From the NCBI GenBank assembly GCA_028279375.1, contig JANQNW010000015.1, forward strand, positions 1 to 64,000: a DNA stretch of 64,000 nt, read 5' to 3'. The translations under genes were made by a program, and so were the position numbers. A model generated the notes under the pieces. The model saw only the letters and a list, made by a program, of their open reading frames with translations. It was not told the origin of the DNA and searched no databases. Source of the DNA: Phycisphaerales bacterium (GTDB lineage Bacteria > Planctomycetota > Phycisphaerae > Phycisphaerales > UBA1924). The first letter of the stretch is position 1; each line of letters opens with the position of its first letter. Shown here one piece after another: positions 46,843 to 55,421 of the stretch.

Positions 46843-47371
46843 ATTCCACCTACCTTCGTGTGCGATTCGCTCGGCGCTTGAGGCTCGGGTTTGCGCGGAG
46901 CCGCCTGACCCTGTGTCGTCCGAGGAATCAAGTTCCAGGCAGACGCCAGGGCGGCGCGCCCTTGTCAACGTCTGCCCACGATGATTCGGTGAGATGCGTG
47001 AAGGTGATTCAACGTTCAGAACTTTTGTGTGAATCTGTGCGCGGCGCGCAGGCGACCGTGCGCGCTTGAATGTGCGCGCGACTGTTGTGCGACAAACGTG
47101 CAGCGCATTAGGGGGTGTGCAGGGGAAATGCGTCGCGAGGATGCGATGGCGTCAGCATGCGCATCGTTCTTATCTTCTTGTGGATCGCGACGACGAATGC
47201 GAAGATCGTTCAGTTGAATCGAATGAGGTGGGTCGTGGGGGATATGCGCGTGTGCGCCACTGGGGCGTTCGACGCCTGCTTGCCGGTAATGCGATCTCCG
47301 GAAAAAAGGACGGCGCGGAATCTTCATTCCGCGCCGTTGCTTGTCTTGAACTGAGATGAACTGTGTGCGCG
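46843..47371. other. Gene-free stretch
   Basis: Holds the minus-strand terminator at 47302-47337 and a cluster of GTGCGCG words at 47030-47100. No supportable gene. Confidence 0.4.
47302..47337 (-). terminator. Intrinsic terminator of the PEP-CTERM-like gene at 47372
   Basis: On the minus strand ACGGCGCGGAAT (47337-47326) pairs perfectly with ATTCCGCGCCGT (47321-47310), loop GAAG, followed by CCTTTTTT. A 12-bp stem, 34 bases after the stop. Confidence 0.93.
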
Positions 47372-47926
47372 TTAGGAGCGCCGTCGTCGTGCGTTTGCGA
47401 CGAGTCCAAGCGCGAGGAGCGCTGCGCCGCTGGGCGCGGGGATCGCTCGGTCGTAGCTGAAGCCGCCGCCTCCGAAGGCTCTCCAGTCGCGGAAGACTAT
47501 GTCCACGTAGGTGTTCTCTGCTGTCATGTAGAGCACGCCCGGGCGGCCGACGATGAGGTTGCCGATGGACGTCTGGAGGGCGGAGGTGAAGTCGGCGAAG
47601 TTGAGCGCACCGAAGTTGCTGGCGCCGTCGCCGTAGGTGAATGACGGGTTGCCGTTGAGGTCGGAGAATGCCCAGAGCGTTCCGGCGGGGCTGCCGAAGC
47701 TCCAGGATCCTTCCTGCGCCGCGTTGTAGAGGGGTTGTGTATTGCCGCGGGCGAGGCGGACGTTTGGTGTGATTTCGTCCTGGTTCGCGGGGTCTGTTCC
47801 ATCGACGAAGCTGTCGCGGAAGAAGAAGGTGTCGCCGTCGTCGGCGTCCCAGATGGTCTGGGCGTGGGCGCATTGTGCGCATGCGTACAGCGCGCATGCG
47901 AATGCAATTCCTGCTCTTCGGGTCAT
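47372..47926 (-). CDS. Exported protein with PEP-CTERM-like anchor
   Basis: 184 residues: signal peptide (FACALYACAQCAHAQ), a beta-rich mature domain (WDADDGDTFFFRDSFVDGTD, LLWAFSDLNGN-type segment TLWAFSDLNGNPSFTYGDG), and the sorting tail IPAPSGAALLALGLVANARR plus basic end. GGAG nine bases before the ATG. The mature domain resembles choice-of-anchor surface domains; no activity can be read. Confidence 0.8.
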   Translation of the reverse strand: MTRRAGIAFACALYACAQCAHAQTIWDADDGDTFFFRDSFVDGTDPANQDEITPNVRLARGNTQPLYNAAQEGSWSFGSPAGTLWAFSDLNGNPSFTYGDGASNFGALNFADFTSALQTSIGNLIVGRPGVLYMTAENTYVDIVFRDWRAFGGGGFSYDRAIPAPSGAALLALGLVANARRRRS

Positions 47927-48076
47927 GACGTGTTCTCCCTACCGATGCCGCCGGCGCTTGGCGGATCCCCATCGCAGCCTAGCAGCGGGCTTGCCGGGCT
48001 CCAACGAAAAAGCGTCGCATCGGCGGGACGCGTGCGCAAGGGCTGGTATTGACTGGACTTTCGGACGCAGGGCGCG

Positions 48077-48301
48077 TCAGGGCGCCCGGCGTCTGCGGCC
48101 GAGCTGCGAGGCGCGCCCGAGCGCGATGAGCGCTGTGCCGCCGGGTACGGGGATGGCTCGGTTGTAGGCGAAGGCGCCGACGGGCACATCGCAAGAGCGC
48201 GAGGATCTGCAGACGCTGTCTCCGTCGTTGCTGATCGCGCCGCAGTATTGCGACGTGGCAGATGGGAAGCTGCGGCGGATTACGAATGCGTCAGTCGGCA
48301 C
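48077..48301 (-). pseudogene. Fragment of a PEP-CTERM-like protein
   Basis: A minus-strand frame of 74 codons (GTG start) ends in AFAYNRAIPVPGGTALIALG then RASQLGRRRRAP. This closely parallels the FSYDRAIPAPSGAALLALGL end of the gene at 47372. The upstream part is short, has no signal peptide and does not resemble a mature domain. It looks like the 3' remnant of a duplicated surface gene, though a short expressed protein cannot be excluded. Confidence 0.55.
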
Positions 48302-48311
48302 TTAATAAGGA

Positions 48312-48353
48312 ACAGCCAACTCCGGAATCCGCTGGCCGCGGGGAGTTGGCTGT
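48312..48353. repeat. Perfect 12-bp inverted repeat
   Basis: ACAGCCAACTCC (48312-48323) and GGAGTTGGCTGT (48342-48353), spacer of 18. There is no T-tract on the plus strand, and only a weak TCCTTATT on the minus strand. It could be an orphan terminator or a structured leader of the transporter gene 170 bases downstream. Confidence 0.6.
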
Positions 48354-48521
48354 GCGCCCGCAGTTTTCCACTGCCTTCACAATCGCCCGCCTTGATGTGA
48401 AGGAAACGTCAAGGAAATGCTAAGCTGGCTGGATTCGGCCTGAGCGAAGCGAGCTCCACACGAGGCGCCCGCGCGAGGTCGACGCCGTCCGGCCGGTTCG
48501 CCGGGGTGGAGATGACGACGC

Positions 48522-49922
48522 ATGAGCGAGGCGTCGGGCAATCGGTTCATGTTGCATCACCCGCCGGGGTTTCGGCGTCGGCGCGGGATCAACTGGGGCT
48601 CGCTGGGCCTCATGTACGCCTCGTACTACATGTGCCGTTACAACTTCCGGTTCGCCACGCCGGGGCTGCGGGATGAGTTCGGATTCGACACGCAGAAGAT
48701 CACCGATCTCTTTGCGATCTGGGCGCTTGCGTACGGCACGGGCCAGCTCATCAACGGGCTCATCTCCGATCGCATCGGCGGCAAGCGCTGCATGCTCATC
48801 GGCGCCATCGGCACGATTGCCATCAACCTGACGTTCGGCTTCTCGCCGCTGGTCAGCACCTTCACGACGTTCGCGATGCTGTCGCTCTTGAATGGCTACT
48901 TCCAGTCGTTCGGCGCGCCGGGCATGGTGAAGATCAACGCGGCGTGGTTCCATCGCACGGAGCGCGGCGTCTTCGCGGGCATTTTCGGCGGCATGATCCA
49001 GCTCGGGCAGATGGCGATCAGCAAGCTGGGGCCGCACATGCTGACTTCCGGCATCGTGATCTTCGGCATCACGATGGCGCAGCAGGGACAGTGGCGCGCG
49101 CTCTTCCAGATTCCGCCGATCTTCACGGCGTGCGCCGCGATACTGATGTTCTTCTGTGTGAAGCCGTCGCCGGAGGACGCGGGGTATGACGATCACGTGA
49201 TCGTCGATGAGATCGACGACTCCGAGGGCGTGACGGTTCCGCTCGTCAAGTCGCTGAAGACGATCCTGACGCATCCGCTCGTGTGGTTCTATGCGCTGGC
49301 GTACGCGTGCACGGGCGGCGTGCGGCACAGTCTTGATCAGCTTTCAATTCTGTTCTTCGAGGATCAGCTGGGCTTCGACATGAAGGCGAACATCCCGGCG
49401 ATCGCGAGCTGGACGCTGGTGCTGATGCCGCTGGTGGCGTTCCTGGGTTCGCTGATGTCGGGCACGGTGTCGGACAAGTTCTTCTCGGGCAAGCGCGCGC
49501 CTGTCGCGGCGTTCCTGTATTTCTTCGAAGCGTTCATCATTGCGCTCAGCGCCGTCATCCTGACGATGGGCCTTGTCGGGCCGACGAAGGCGGGCATCTG
49601 GATCGGCTGCATCATTCTCGTGTGCATCGCGATGACGGTGAACGCGACGCACTCGCTGGTGGGCGCGGCCGCGCCGATGGACATCGGCGGCAAGAAGATG
49701 GCGGGCTTCGCTGCGGGTCTGATCGATTCATTCCAGTACTACGGCGCGGCGATCTCATTCAAGATCACGGGCGCGGTGCTGGCGGCGACGGAGGCGGAGC
49801 ACGGCTACCTGTACTGGTACGTGATCATGGCGGGGTTCGGCGTGCTGGGCGGGTTGGCGATGGTGGCGTTGATGGTTCGGCAGCGCGGGCTGAAGAAGCG
49901 CGGGGCGGTTGTGGTTGGTTGA
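48522..49922 (+). CDS. MFS transporter of the organophosphate:phosphate antiporter (OPA) family
   Basis: 466 residues, 12 predicted membrane helices. The N-terminal SLGLMYASYYMCRYNFRFAT with its conserved Arg, then GQLINGLISDRIGGKR, are typical of GlpT/UhpT/UhpC-type proteins. The C-terminal half has PMDIGGKKMAGFAAGLIDSF. The family exchanges glycerol-3-phosphate or sugar phosphates for phosphate across the inner membrane; the substrate here is unknown. GGAG lies 13 bases before the ATG. Convergent with the beta-helix gene, 15 bp between stops. Confidence 0.88.
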   Translation: MSEASGNRFMLHHPPGFRRRRGINWGSLGLMYASYYMCRYNFRFATPGLRDEFGFDTQKITDLFAIWALAYGTGQLINGLISDRIGGKRCMLIGAIGTIAINLTFGFSPLVSTFTTFAMLSLLNGYFQSFGAPGMVKINAAWFHRTERGVFAGIFGGMIQLGQMAISKLGPHMLTSGIVIFGITMAQQGQWRALFQIPPIFTACAAILMFFCVKPSPEDAGYDDHVIVDEIDDSEGVTVPLVKSLKTILTHPLVWFYALAYACTGGVRHSLDQLSILFFEDQLGFDMKANIPAIASWTLVLMPLVAFLGSLMSGTVSDKFFSGKRAPVAAFLYFFEAFIIALSAVILTMGLVGPTKAGIWIGCIILVCIAMTVNATHSLVGAAAPMDIGGKKMAGFAAGLIDSFQYYGAAISFKITGAVLAATEAEHGYLYWYVIMAGFGVLGGLAMVALMVRQRGLKKRGAVVVG

Positions 49923-49937
49923 TCGCGCGGAATCTTG

Positions 49938-51158
49938 TCAGTACTCCAGATTCGCCCACTGATTCGTCGTCGTCACGTTTCCCGCGAGCGAGATGATCGT
50001 GCCGACGTGGTTGTTGGCGCTGATCTGGCCGTAGGCGTCGCCGGCGCCGGTGACCTTGTTGGCGATGATGAGGTTGTTGCTGTCGGTGGTGGCGATGCCG
50101 CGGTCGCCTCCGATGATCGTGTTGCCCTCGATGTGGTTGTCCTGGGTGTCGGCGTGGACGCCGGCGCCGAGGCTGCCGTTTCCGCTGAAGTGGATGGTGT
50201 TGTTGAGGACGACGTGGCTCGCCGTGTTGAGGAAGACGCCGTGGCGGGTGCTGGATCGGATCGTGCATTCGCGGACGACGGAGCCGCTGCTGGTGAGCGC
50301 GATGCCGTCGCTTCCACTGGTTTCGATGACGCAGCGCTGGATGTGGCAGGCGGATCCGGCGACGATGCCGTCGTCGTCGTTGCCTCGAAGCATGCAGTCG
50401 ATGATGAGCGTTCTGCCCGCGGCGTCGATGCCGTCGTCCATGTTGTCGTTGACGATGCAGGATTGGATAAGGGAGCCGGCGGCGGTGTCGATGCCGACAT
50501 CGGCGTTGTTGTTCGCCGTGCAGCCGATGAAGGACGAGGCGCCGTTGGATGTGAAGCCGTCCTGATTCAGGCTGCCGTCGGCGACGCAGTCCCGATAGAC
50601 GGAGCCGTCTTCGCCGGCCATGAAGCCGCGTGTGAAGCTGGCGAGCGCGTGGCAGCGCACAAGAGTGGCGCCGTTGGTTGAGAAACCGGTCTGGCAGGAC
50701 GAGGCGTAGACATCCTCGATGCGGACGCCGGTGTCGTCTTCGGCGTTGATTCCGATGGGGAAGAACTCCAGCGCGCCGTTGAAGATGTGGATGTTGTCCA
50801 GCGTGCTGGCGATCTCGATGCCGTTGAGCGAGCCGACTTCGGTGTTGGCGGTGATGGTGTAGCCATTGAGATCAAGCGTGACGTCGCTTGCGGTGATATG
50901 GATGGCGTGCTGGCTGTGGAAGCCGAGGATGGGCTCCTGGAGGTAGTAGGAGCCGGGCTGATCGATGAGGATCGGGATAAGGCCGTCGAAGTCATTCTTG
51001 ATGGGAATGCGCGGCTCGACTTCGACGAGTGTCTTCATCGTGCCGGCGACGGGCCCGCCCGGTGGATCGATGTCTCCGGCGCGCGTGATACTGACGGCTG
51101 CGCACAGTCCGAGCCCGATGAAACAGAGGATCGCTCCGATCGCATGTGTCTGGTTCAT
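49938..51158 (-). CDS. Secreted parallel beta-helix (NosD-like) protein
   Basis: 406 residues. Signal peptide (GAILCFIGLGLCAAVSITRA), a spacer, then right-handed beta-helix rungs with repeated short runs (VTLDLNGYTITANTEVGSLN, IQRCVIETSGSDGIALTSSG, VLNNTIHFSGNGSLG, HIEGNTIIGGDRGIA). Such folds bind or cleave polysaccharides; no lyase residues can be identified by eye. AAGGAGG eight bases before the ATG is a very strong ribosome site. Confidence 0.83.
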   Translation of the reverse strand: MNQTHAIGAILCFIGLGLCAAVSITRAGDIDPPGGPVAGTMKTLVEVEPRIPIKNDFDGLIPILIDQPGSYYLQEPILGFHSQHAIHITASDVTLDLNGYTITANTEVGSLNGIEIASTLDNIHIFNGALEFFPIGINAEDDTGVRIEDVYASSCQTGFSTNGATLVRCHALASFTRGFMAGEDGSVYRDCVADGSLNQDGFTSNGASSFIGCTANNNADVGIDTAAGSLIQSCIVNDNMDDGIDAAGRTLIIDCMLRGNDDDGIVAGSACHIQRCVIETSGSDGIALTSSGSVVRECTIRSSTRHGVFLNTASHVVLNNTIHFSGNGSLGAGVHADTQDNHIEGNTIIGGDRGIATTDSNNLIIANKVTGAGDAYGQISANNHVGTIISLAGNVTTTNQWANLEY

Positions 51159-51295
51159 AGCACATGCCTCCTTGTGTGAAGCTATCTCTCTCCCCTGGTT
51201 GTGTTGAACTCCGTGCGCCTCCATCTCAACGCGCCGCGGCGTGAATGCAAGTGGAATCCGGAGGCGGATGCGCCGTAGGGCCCTGGGGCCGGTTT

Positions 51296-52390
51296 TCAGT
51301 CGAAAATGAGCACCAGATACGTCACGAAGAGCAGCAGATGGACAACGCCCTGCAGGATGTTCGTGCGTCCGGAGCTGGCATTGATGACGGCCGTCAGGAG
51401 CGTGACGATGAGCATGAACACCTCGACCTGCTCGAGTCCGAGTTCGATGCGCTGGTCGGTGAAGAATCCGATGAGCAGGACGGCGGGAACTGTGAGGCCG
51501 ATGGTCGCGAGCGCCGAGCCGTAGGTGATGTTGACGGTGCGCTGCAGTTGATTGCCCAAGGCAGACTTGAAGCCCGCAAGCGCTTCGGGCGAGAGGACGA
51601 GCACGGCGACGACGACTCCGCCCAGCGCCTGCGGCGCTCCGATCTCGGCGATGCCATGATCGACGAGTTTCGCCATCGATTTGGCGAGCAGGACGATTGG
51701 CAGCATCGTCAGCGGCAGCAGGAACGCGTGATAGGGAATCGAGCGTGGCGTGACGTCATGGTGCTCTGCGCTCTCGGCGCTGCCCGGCTGCACGAAATAG
51801 CCGCGATGTGCGATTGTCTGCACGCCGAGGAAGACGACGTAGAGCACAATCGAGACGCTGACGAGCAGGATCTCGACGGAGGCGGACGCCTCTCCTCCGC
51901 GGCTCGACAGCGTGTAGCGCGGGAGGACGAGTGTGATCAGTGCGAGCGGCGCGAGCACGCCAAGGTAGACATTGGCGCCCTGCATGTTGAATTGCGGCGC
52001 CCTGTGCTTGATGGCTGCGGCGATAAGTGAGACGCCGACCATGCCATTGAGCACGATCATGATGACGGCGAACATGGTGTCGCGCGCCAGTGTCGGGTTC
52101 TCAACGCCCGTCAGCATGATCGCGGCGATCATGATCACCTCGATGCTGATGACGCTCACCGTGAGGATCAATGTCCCGAGCGGTTCACCGAGCAGTGAGG
52201 CCAGGCAGTCGGCGTGGCGCACGACGGCGAATGACATCCAGAGCATGGCGCCGAAGATCCAGACGGAGAGCGCGCTGAAGAGCAACGGGTTCGAGAGATC
52301 GGCGAGCCACGGCTTCCCGAAGACGAGCAGGATGATCGTGGAGAGTGCGCCGAAGAGGAGGGCGCGTTCAGATCTGAGGATGCTGACCAT
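51296..52390 (-). CDS. chaA: ChaA-like Ca2+(Na+)/H+ antiporter
   Basis: 364 residues, about 11 membrane helices. The cation/Ca2+ exchanger repeats are visible: GEPLGTLILTVSVISIEVIM in the first half and SPEALAGFKSALGNQLQRTV in the second, each with the conserved acidic residue. It exports calcium or sodium in exchange for protons. Divergent from the three-gene cassette at 52640, sharing a 249-bp intergenic region. Confidence 0.85.
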   Translation of the reverse strand: MVSILRSERALLFGALSTIILLVFGKPWLADLSNPLLFSALSVWIFGAMLWMSFAVVRHADCLASLLGEPLGTLILTVSVISIEVIMIAAIMLTGVENPTLARDTMFAVIMIVLNGMVGVSLIAAAIKHRAPQFNMQGANVYLGVLAPLALITLVLPRYTLSSRGGEASASVEILLVSVSIVLYVVFLGVQTIAHRGYFVQPGSAESAEHHDVTPRSIPYHAFLLPLTMLPIVLLAKSMAKLVDHGIAEIGAPQALGGVVVAVLVLSPEALAGFKSALGNQLQRTVNITYGSALATIGLTVPAVLLIGFFTDQRIELGLEQVEVFMLIVTLLTAVINASSGRTNILQGVVHLLLFVTYLVLIFD

Positions 52391-52639
52391 GGAGGTCTCT
52401 CACTGTGCTCAAGGAAACATTCTGGAGAACGCTGCACCAGAATCAGACACGCTGACAGTCAATGTATCCCCTACCAGGGGATTCCGATTCGGTCTCCACT
52501 CTCCTAGTCTCGATCTTTCTCTCGGATTGTCTCCAGCGGGGCCTTCGGGTCTCGTGGAACTCGCGTGCGCGTCGAGGCTCAGCGGCTTCGGCGCGCCGTC
52601 TTCACGCCGTGCCCGGCTCGCCCGGGAGGAGGGATCGCC

Positions 52640-53155
52640 ATGGCCACGACTGACATGAAAGAGGTCTTCACGATGCTCTTCACGGCGCCTGCGGAGGCGT
52701 CGGTTGAGGCCGAGCGCAAATACAGGCGCATCTGGAAGGAATGGCTGGGCGATCTCAGCCGGATGCACGAGGCCTTTGCGATGGATGCGCAGCAGTTCAG
52801 CGATCACATCGACATCGCGCCTGTGCTGTCGTTCGAGGCGGCGATCGAGGTGGGAATCACGATGCGCATCGCGTCGGTGCGGGAGATGTCTGGCGGCATC
52901 GAGGCGGGCCTGCGTCTGAGCGTCTTCGAGGCCTCGGGGCGATTCGGATTCGTGAATCGAACGAGCACCGAGAGCGTGATGCAGGCGCGGGCGCAGTATC
53001 AGATGGCGAATCGCGAGATCACGCTGCGCGACTATCTGGGCAGTTTCGGCGTGCCTCTGGCCGAACCTGACGACATCGAGGGCGCGCTTGATTTCATGAC
53101 GAAGGAAGTCGAGGCGCTCGACTCCAACGCGCAGGCGCCGGCGCCGACGTCGTAA
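52640..53155 (+). CDS. Unknown protein, first of a three-gene cassette (possibly DUF2589-like)
   Basis: 171 residues without signal or membrane segment. The N-terminal helical part (MLFTAPAEASVEAERKYRRI) recalls, faintly, the APLxAVVEAQ opening of DUF2589 proteins. Two long beta-strand runs follow (FEAAIEVGITMRIASVREMS, IEAGLRLSVFEASGRFGFVN), then an amphipathic C-terminal part. GGAGG lies eight bases before the ATG. Followed at 23 bp by the second cassette gene. No function is recognised. Confidence 0.7.
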   Translation: MATTDMKEVFTMLFTAPAEASVEAERKYRRIWKEWLGDLSRMHEAFAMDAQQFSDHIDIAPVLSFEAAIEVGITMRIASVREMSGGIEAGLRLSVFEASGRFGFVNRTSTESVMQARAQYQMANREITLRDYLGSFGVPLAEPDDIEGALDFMTKEVEALDSNAQAPAPTS

Positions 53156-53178
53156 TCGTCAGTTGGGAGTGATTGCCC

Positions 53179-53478
53179 ATGGCGAAGAAGAAAGCCACGA
53201 AGAAGGCCAAGGCGAAGGCTGCGAAGGAGCCGGGCGTTGAGGACGTCGTCATCGCGCTGCAGAAGGCGTTCAGCCGCGTGAGTCGGGAGACGGCGAAGGT
53301 GCCGGAGCAGAATGCGCGCGCGATGGTGACGGGGAAGGTGCGATTCAACATCGCGCTTGCCGCGGACTATGAGAAGGAGCGCCTCGTGCAGCGCGACGAT
53401 GGCTCGTTGAACATCATGCTGGATGGCGAGATTACGACGGATATCGACGTCGTCGAGGCGGATGAGAAGAGTGCGTGA
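53179..53478 (+). CDS. Unknown small protein with Lys-rich head, second of the cassette
   Basis: 99 residues. The N-terminal 18 residues are almost entirely Lys/Ala (MAKKKATKKAKAKAAKEPG). A helix (DVVIALQKAFSRVSRETAKV) follows and then two long amphipathic strands (TGKVRFNIALAADYEKERLV, SLNIMLDGEITTDIDVVEAD). The strand layout parallels the first and third cassette proteins. GGGAG lies upstream of the ATG. The stop overlaps the next ATG by one base. Confidence 0.7.
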   Translation: MAKKKATKKAKAKAAKEPGVEDVVIALQKAFSRVSRETAKVPEQNARAMVTGKVRFNIALAADYEKERLVQRDDGSLNIMLDGEITTDIDVVEADEKSA

Positions 53479-53771
53479 TGACTGACTACGACGATATGGA
53501 CATGACGCCGAACCCGGCGAAGAAGAAGCCGAAGGATGCGATCGTGCGTGAAGCCGCATCGATCGAGGGCGAGCGCATGGAGTCCGCCTTCGCCCGCGCG
53601 GTGAAGAACCTTACGAGGATGCTCCCCGAGCATCCGGCGGCCGTGGACGTGGAGATGACGTTCCGGGCGGTCAAGATGACGAGCAAGGGCTTCATCATTC
53701 CGCGCAAGACGGATGAGTCGACGATGGAGATCCGGCTTGCGACGCAGATTCCGTCGGCGGCGAATCGGTGA
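53478..53771 (+). CDS. Unknown small protein, third of the cassette
   Basis: 97 residues. Helix (GERMESAFARAVKNLTRMLP) followed by paired strands (AAVDVEMTFRAVKMTSKGFI, STMEIRLATQI), the same order as in the second protein. A GTG three bases upstream is an alternative start. Translationally coupled to the preceding gene. No family recognised. Confidence 0.68.
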   Translation: MTDYDDMDMTPNPAKKKPKDAIVREAASIEGERMESAFARAVKNLTRMLPEHPAAVDVEMTFRAVKMTSKGFIIPRKTDESTMEIRLATQIPSAANR

Positions 53772-53881
53772 AACACCACGGTTGTCTCGTGTCTCAGGAT
53801 GGGGAGTACGAGCGCGTCGAGCGGGTGAAGTGAGCCGGTTCTGCTCCACATCCATGCAGTTGCTCGGTGATCAGGAATCTG

Positions 53882-53893
53882 GGTGATATCACC
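53882..53893. promoter_or_regulatory. Perfect 12-bp palindrome upstream of deoC
   Basis: GGTGATATCACC is its own reverse complement and lies 79 bases upstream of the deoC start and about 40 bases upstream of a -35 candidate. Position and symmetry fit an operator for a dimeric regulator. Confidence 0.55.
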
Positions 53894-53934
53894 GCCTCTG
53901 GTGTGCCAAATCAGCGACATAGGCGGGCATCTTC

Positions 53935-53962
53935 TTGGTCGGCGGGCCACCCCTGCTAAAAT
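53935..53962 (+). promoter_or_regulatory. Candidate deoC promoter
   Basis: TTGGTC (53935-53940), a 16-bp spacer, and TAAAAT (53957-53962) preceded by TG. A start site about seven bases on would fall within a few bases of the first ATG, implying a nearly leaderless message. Confidence 0.5.
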
Positions 53963-53971
53963 GGCTCGTCT

Positions 53972-54853
53972 ATGAGATCCATCAGCGTCGATCGCGTCAT
54001 GGCCGACCAGCGGGCCGCTTCCTTTACGAAGCGATCCATCAAGACGTCCATGAAGGAGTCGGGACTTCGTCTTGCTCTTTCCATGGTCGATCTGACCACG
54101 CTGGAAGGGAAGGACTCGCCGGAGAAGGTGAAGTCGCTCTGCCGCAAGGCCATTACGCCGGACATCAACGATCCCACGCTGCCCTCGGTGGCGGCGGTGT
54201 GCGTCTATCCCGAGCTGGTCACCATCGCCAAGGACGCCTTGGGCGATTCGGGCGTCAAGGTCGCTTCCGTCGCGACGGGGTTTCCCTCGGGGCAGTATCC
54301 GCTGGATGTGCGCCTGGAGGACACGCGCCGAGCCGTCGAGGCGGGCGCCGATGAGATCGACATGGTCATCTCGCGCGGCAGCTTCCTCGCCGGCGATCGC
54401 ACGAAGGTCTTCGACGAGATCGCATCCATCAAGGACGCCTGCGGCAAGGCGCATCTGAAGGTCATTCTCGAGACGGGCGAACTGGAGACATACGACCTGG
54501 TGCGCGCGGCAAGCGATCTGTCGATCGCCGCGGGGGCGGACTTCATCAAGACGAGCACGGGCAAGGTGGCGCCGGCGGCGACAATGGGCGTGACGCTGGT
54601 CATGCTCGAAGCCGTGCGCGATCACTATCTGAAGACGGGCAGGCACATCGGCGTGAAGCCCGCCGGCGGGATTCGCAAGGCGAAGCAGTCGCTGCATTAT
54701 CTCGTGATGGTGAAGGAGACGGTCGGCGACGACTGGCTGACGCCCGATCTCTTCCGCTTCGGCGCCAGCGGACTGGCCAATGACGTGCTCATGCAGCTGG
54801 GCAAGCTGCGCGAGGGGCATTACATGGCGGCGTACGATTTCTCAGAAGCCTGA
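53972..54853 (+). CDS. deoC: Deoxyribose-phosphate aldolase
   Basis: Cleaves 2-deoxyribose-5-phosphate to glyceraldehyde-3-phosphate and acetaldehyde. 293 residues, longer at the N-terminus than E. coli DeoC. The class I aldolase Lys193 lies in DFIKTSTGK. Supporting motifs are ASVATGFPSGQYPLD, GADEIDMVISRG and the second lysine in GVKPAGGIRK. An in-frame ATG at 53999 would shorten it by nine residues. First gene of a deoxyribose operon; the aldehyde dehydrogenase downstream would remove the acetaldehyde. Confidence 0.94.
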   Translation: MRSISVDRVMADQRAASFTKRSIKTSMKESGLRLALSMVDLTTLEGKDSPEKVKSLCRKAITPDINDPTLPSVAAVCVYPELVTIAKDALGDSGVKVASVATGFPSGQYPLDVRLEDTRRAVEAGADEIDMVISRGSFLAGDRTKVFDEIASIKDACGKAHLKVILETGELETYDLVRAASDLSIAAGADFIKTSTGKVAPAATMGVTLVMLEAVRDHYLKTGRHIGVKPAGGIRKAKQSLHYLVMVKETVGDDWLTPDLFRFGASGLANDVLMQLGKLREGHYMAAYDFSEA

Positions 54854-54871
54854 AGTGATCGAGGACTGAAC

Positions 54872-55420
54872 TTGATCAAGTTCCTATTCAAGAAACTCGG
54901 CGTTTCAGCCAGCCGGAAAGAGCTTCAGCGATACGTACGGTTTCTAAGAACGGGTAAAGACTACGAAGTTGGCACTGTTTGGGCGTCGGCATGTCTCGCG
55001 CGAAAGGTGTTGATCGAATCACCAGTCGAAGGACTGGAATTTCCGAACGAATACCTAGACGGTGAGGTCCAGATTGATCGAGATGCTTCATTTCGCTTGA
55101 TGAGATACAACTTGCAACTAGTTCGCACAAAGTCGATTCTCGCTCAATCAAGCAATCCCATACATGAGTACTACGTTTCAGGGCTCGCGGTTTGGATCAT
55201 GACCCTTCGCTCGGTTTATCACTTCAATGATCCGTACCTTTTCACGTTGGGCCGCGAGGTATGGCAAGAGCTTGGACGTGGTATAGATGACTTGGCAGGT
55301 TGTATCTTGGAGCTTTCTCCCGAAGCGACTGACGAGGATAGGCTCCAGTACGCACCCGCTCTGTTGGCCCCTGCGCTTGCAGAATCGATGTCTGCGGTAT
55401 TTGCAATAGAGGACGATTGA
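54872..55420 (+). CDS. Orphan AT-rich gene, unknown
   Basis: 182 residues with TTG start and GAGGA eight bases upstream. No signal peptide; helices throughout, with a hydrophobic middle (YYVSGLAVWIMTLRSVYHFN). The codon and base composition is visibly more AT-rich than deoC before it and the dehydrogenase after it. It begins 18 bp after deoC and ends 1 bp before the next ATG, so it is embedded in the operon. I recognise no family; it resembles recently acquired DNA. Confidence 0.65.
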   Translation: MIKFLFKKLGVSASRKELQRYVRFLRTGKDYEVGTVWASACLARKVLIESPVEGLEFPNEYLDGEVQIDRDASFRLMRYNLQLVRTKSILAQSSNPIHEYYVSGLAVWIMTLRSVYHFNDPYLFTLGREVWQELGRGIDDLAGCILELSPEATDEDRLQYAPALLAPALAESMSAVFAIEDD

Positions 55421-55421
55421 C

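Larger units (their letters stand above)
47927..48521. other. Gene-poor stretch with anchor remnant and inverted repeat
   Basis: Contains a decayed PEP-CTERM-like fragment (48077-48301) and a perfect 12-bp inverted repeat (48312-48353). Otherwise it should hold the promoters of the flanking genes. Confidence 0.5.
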
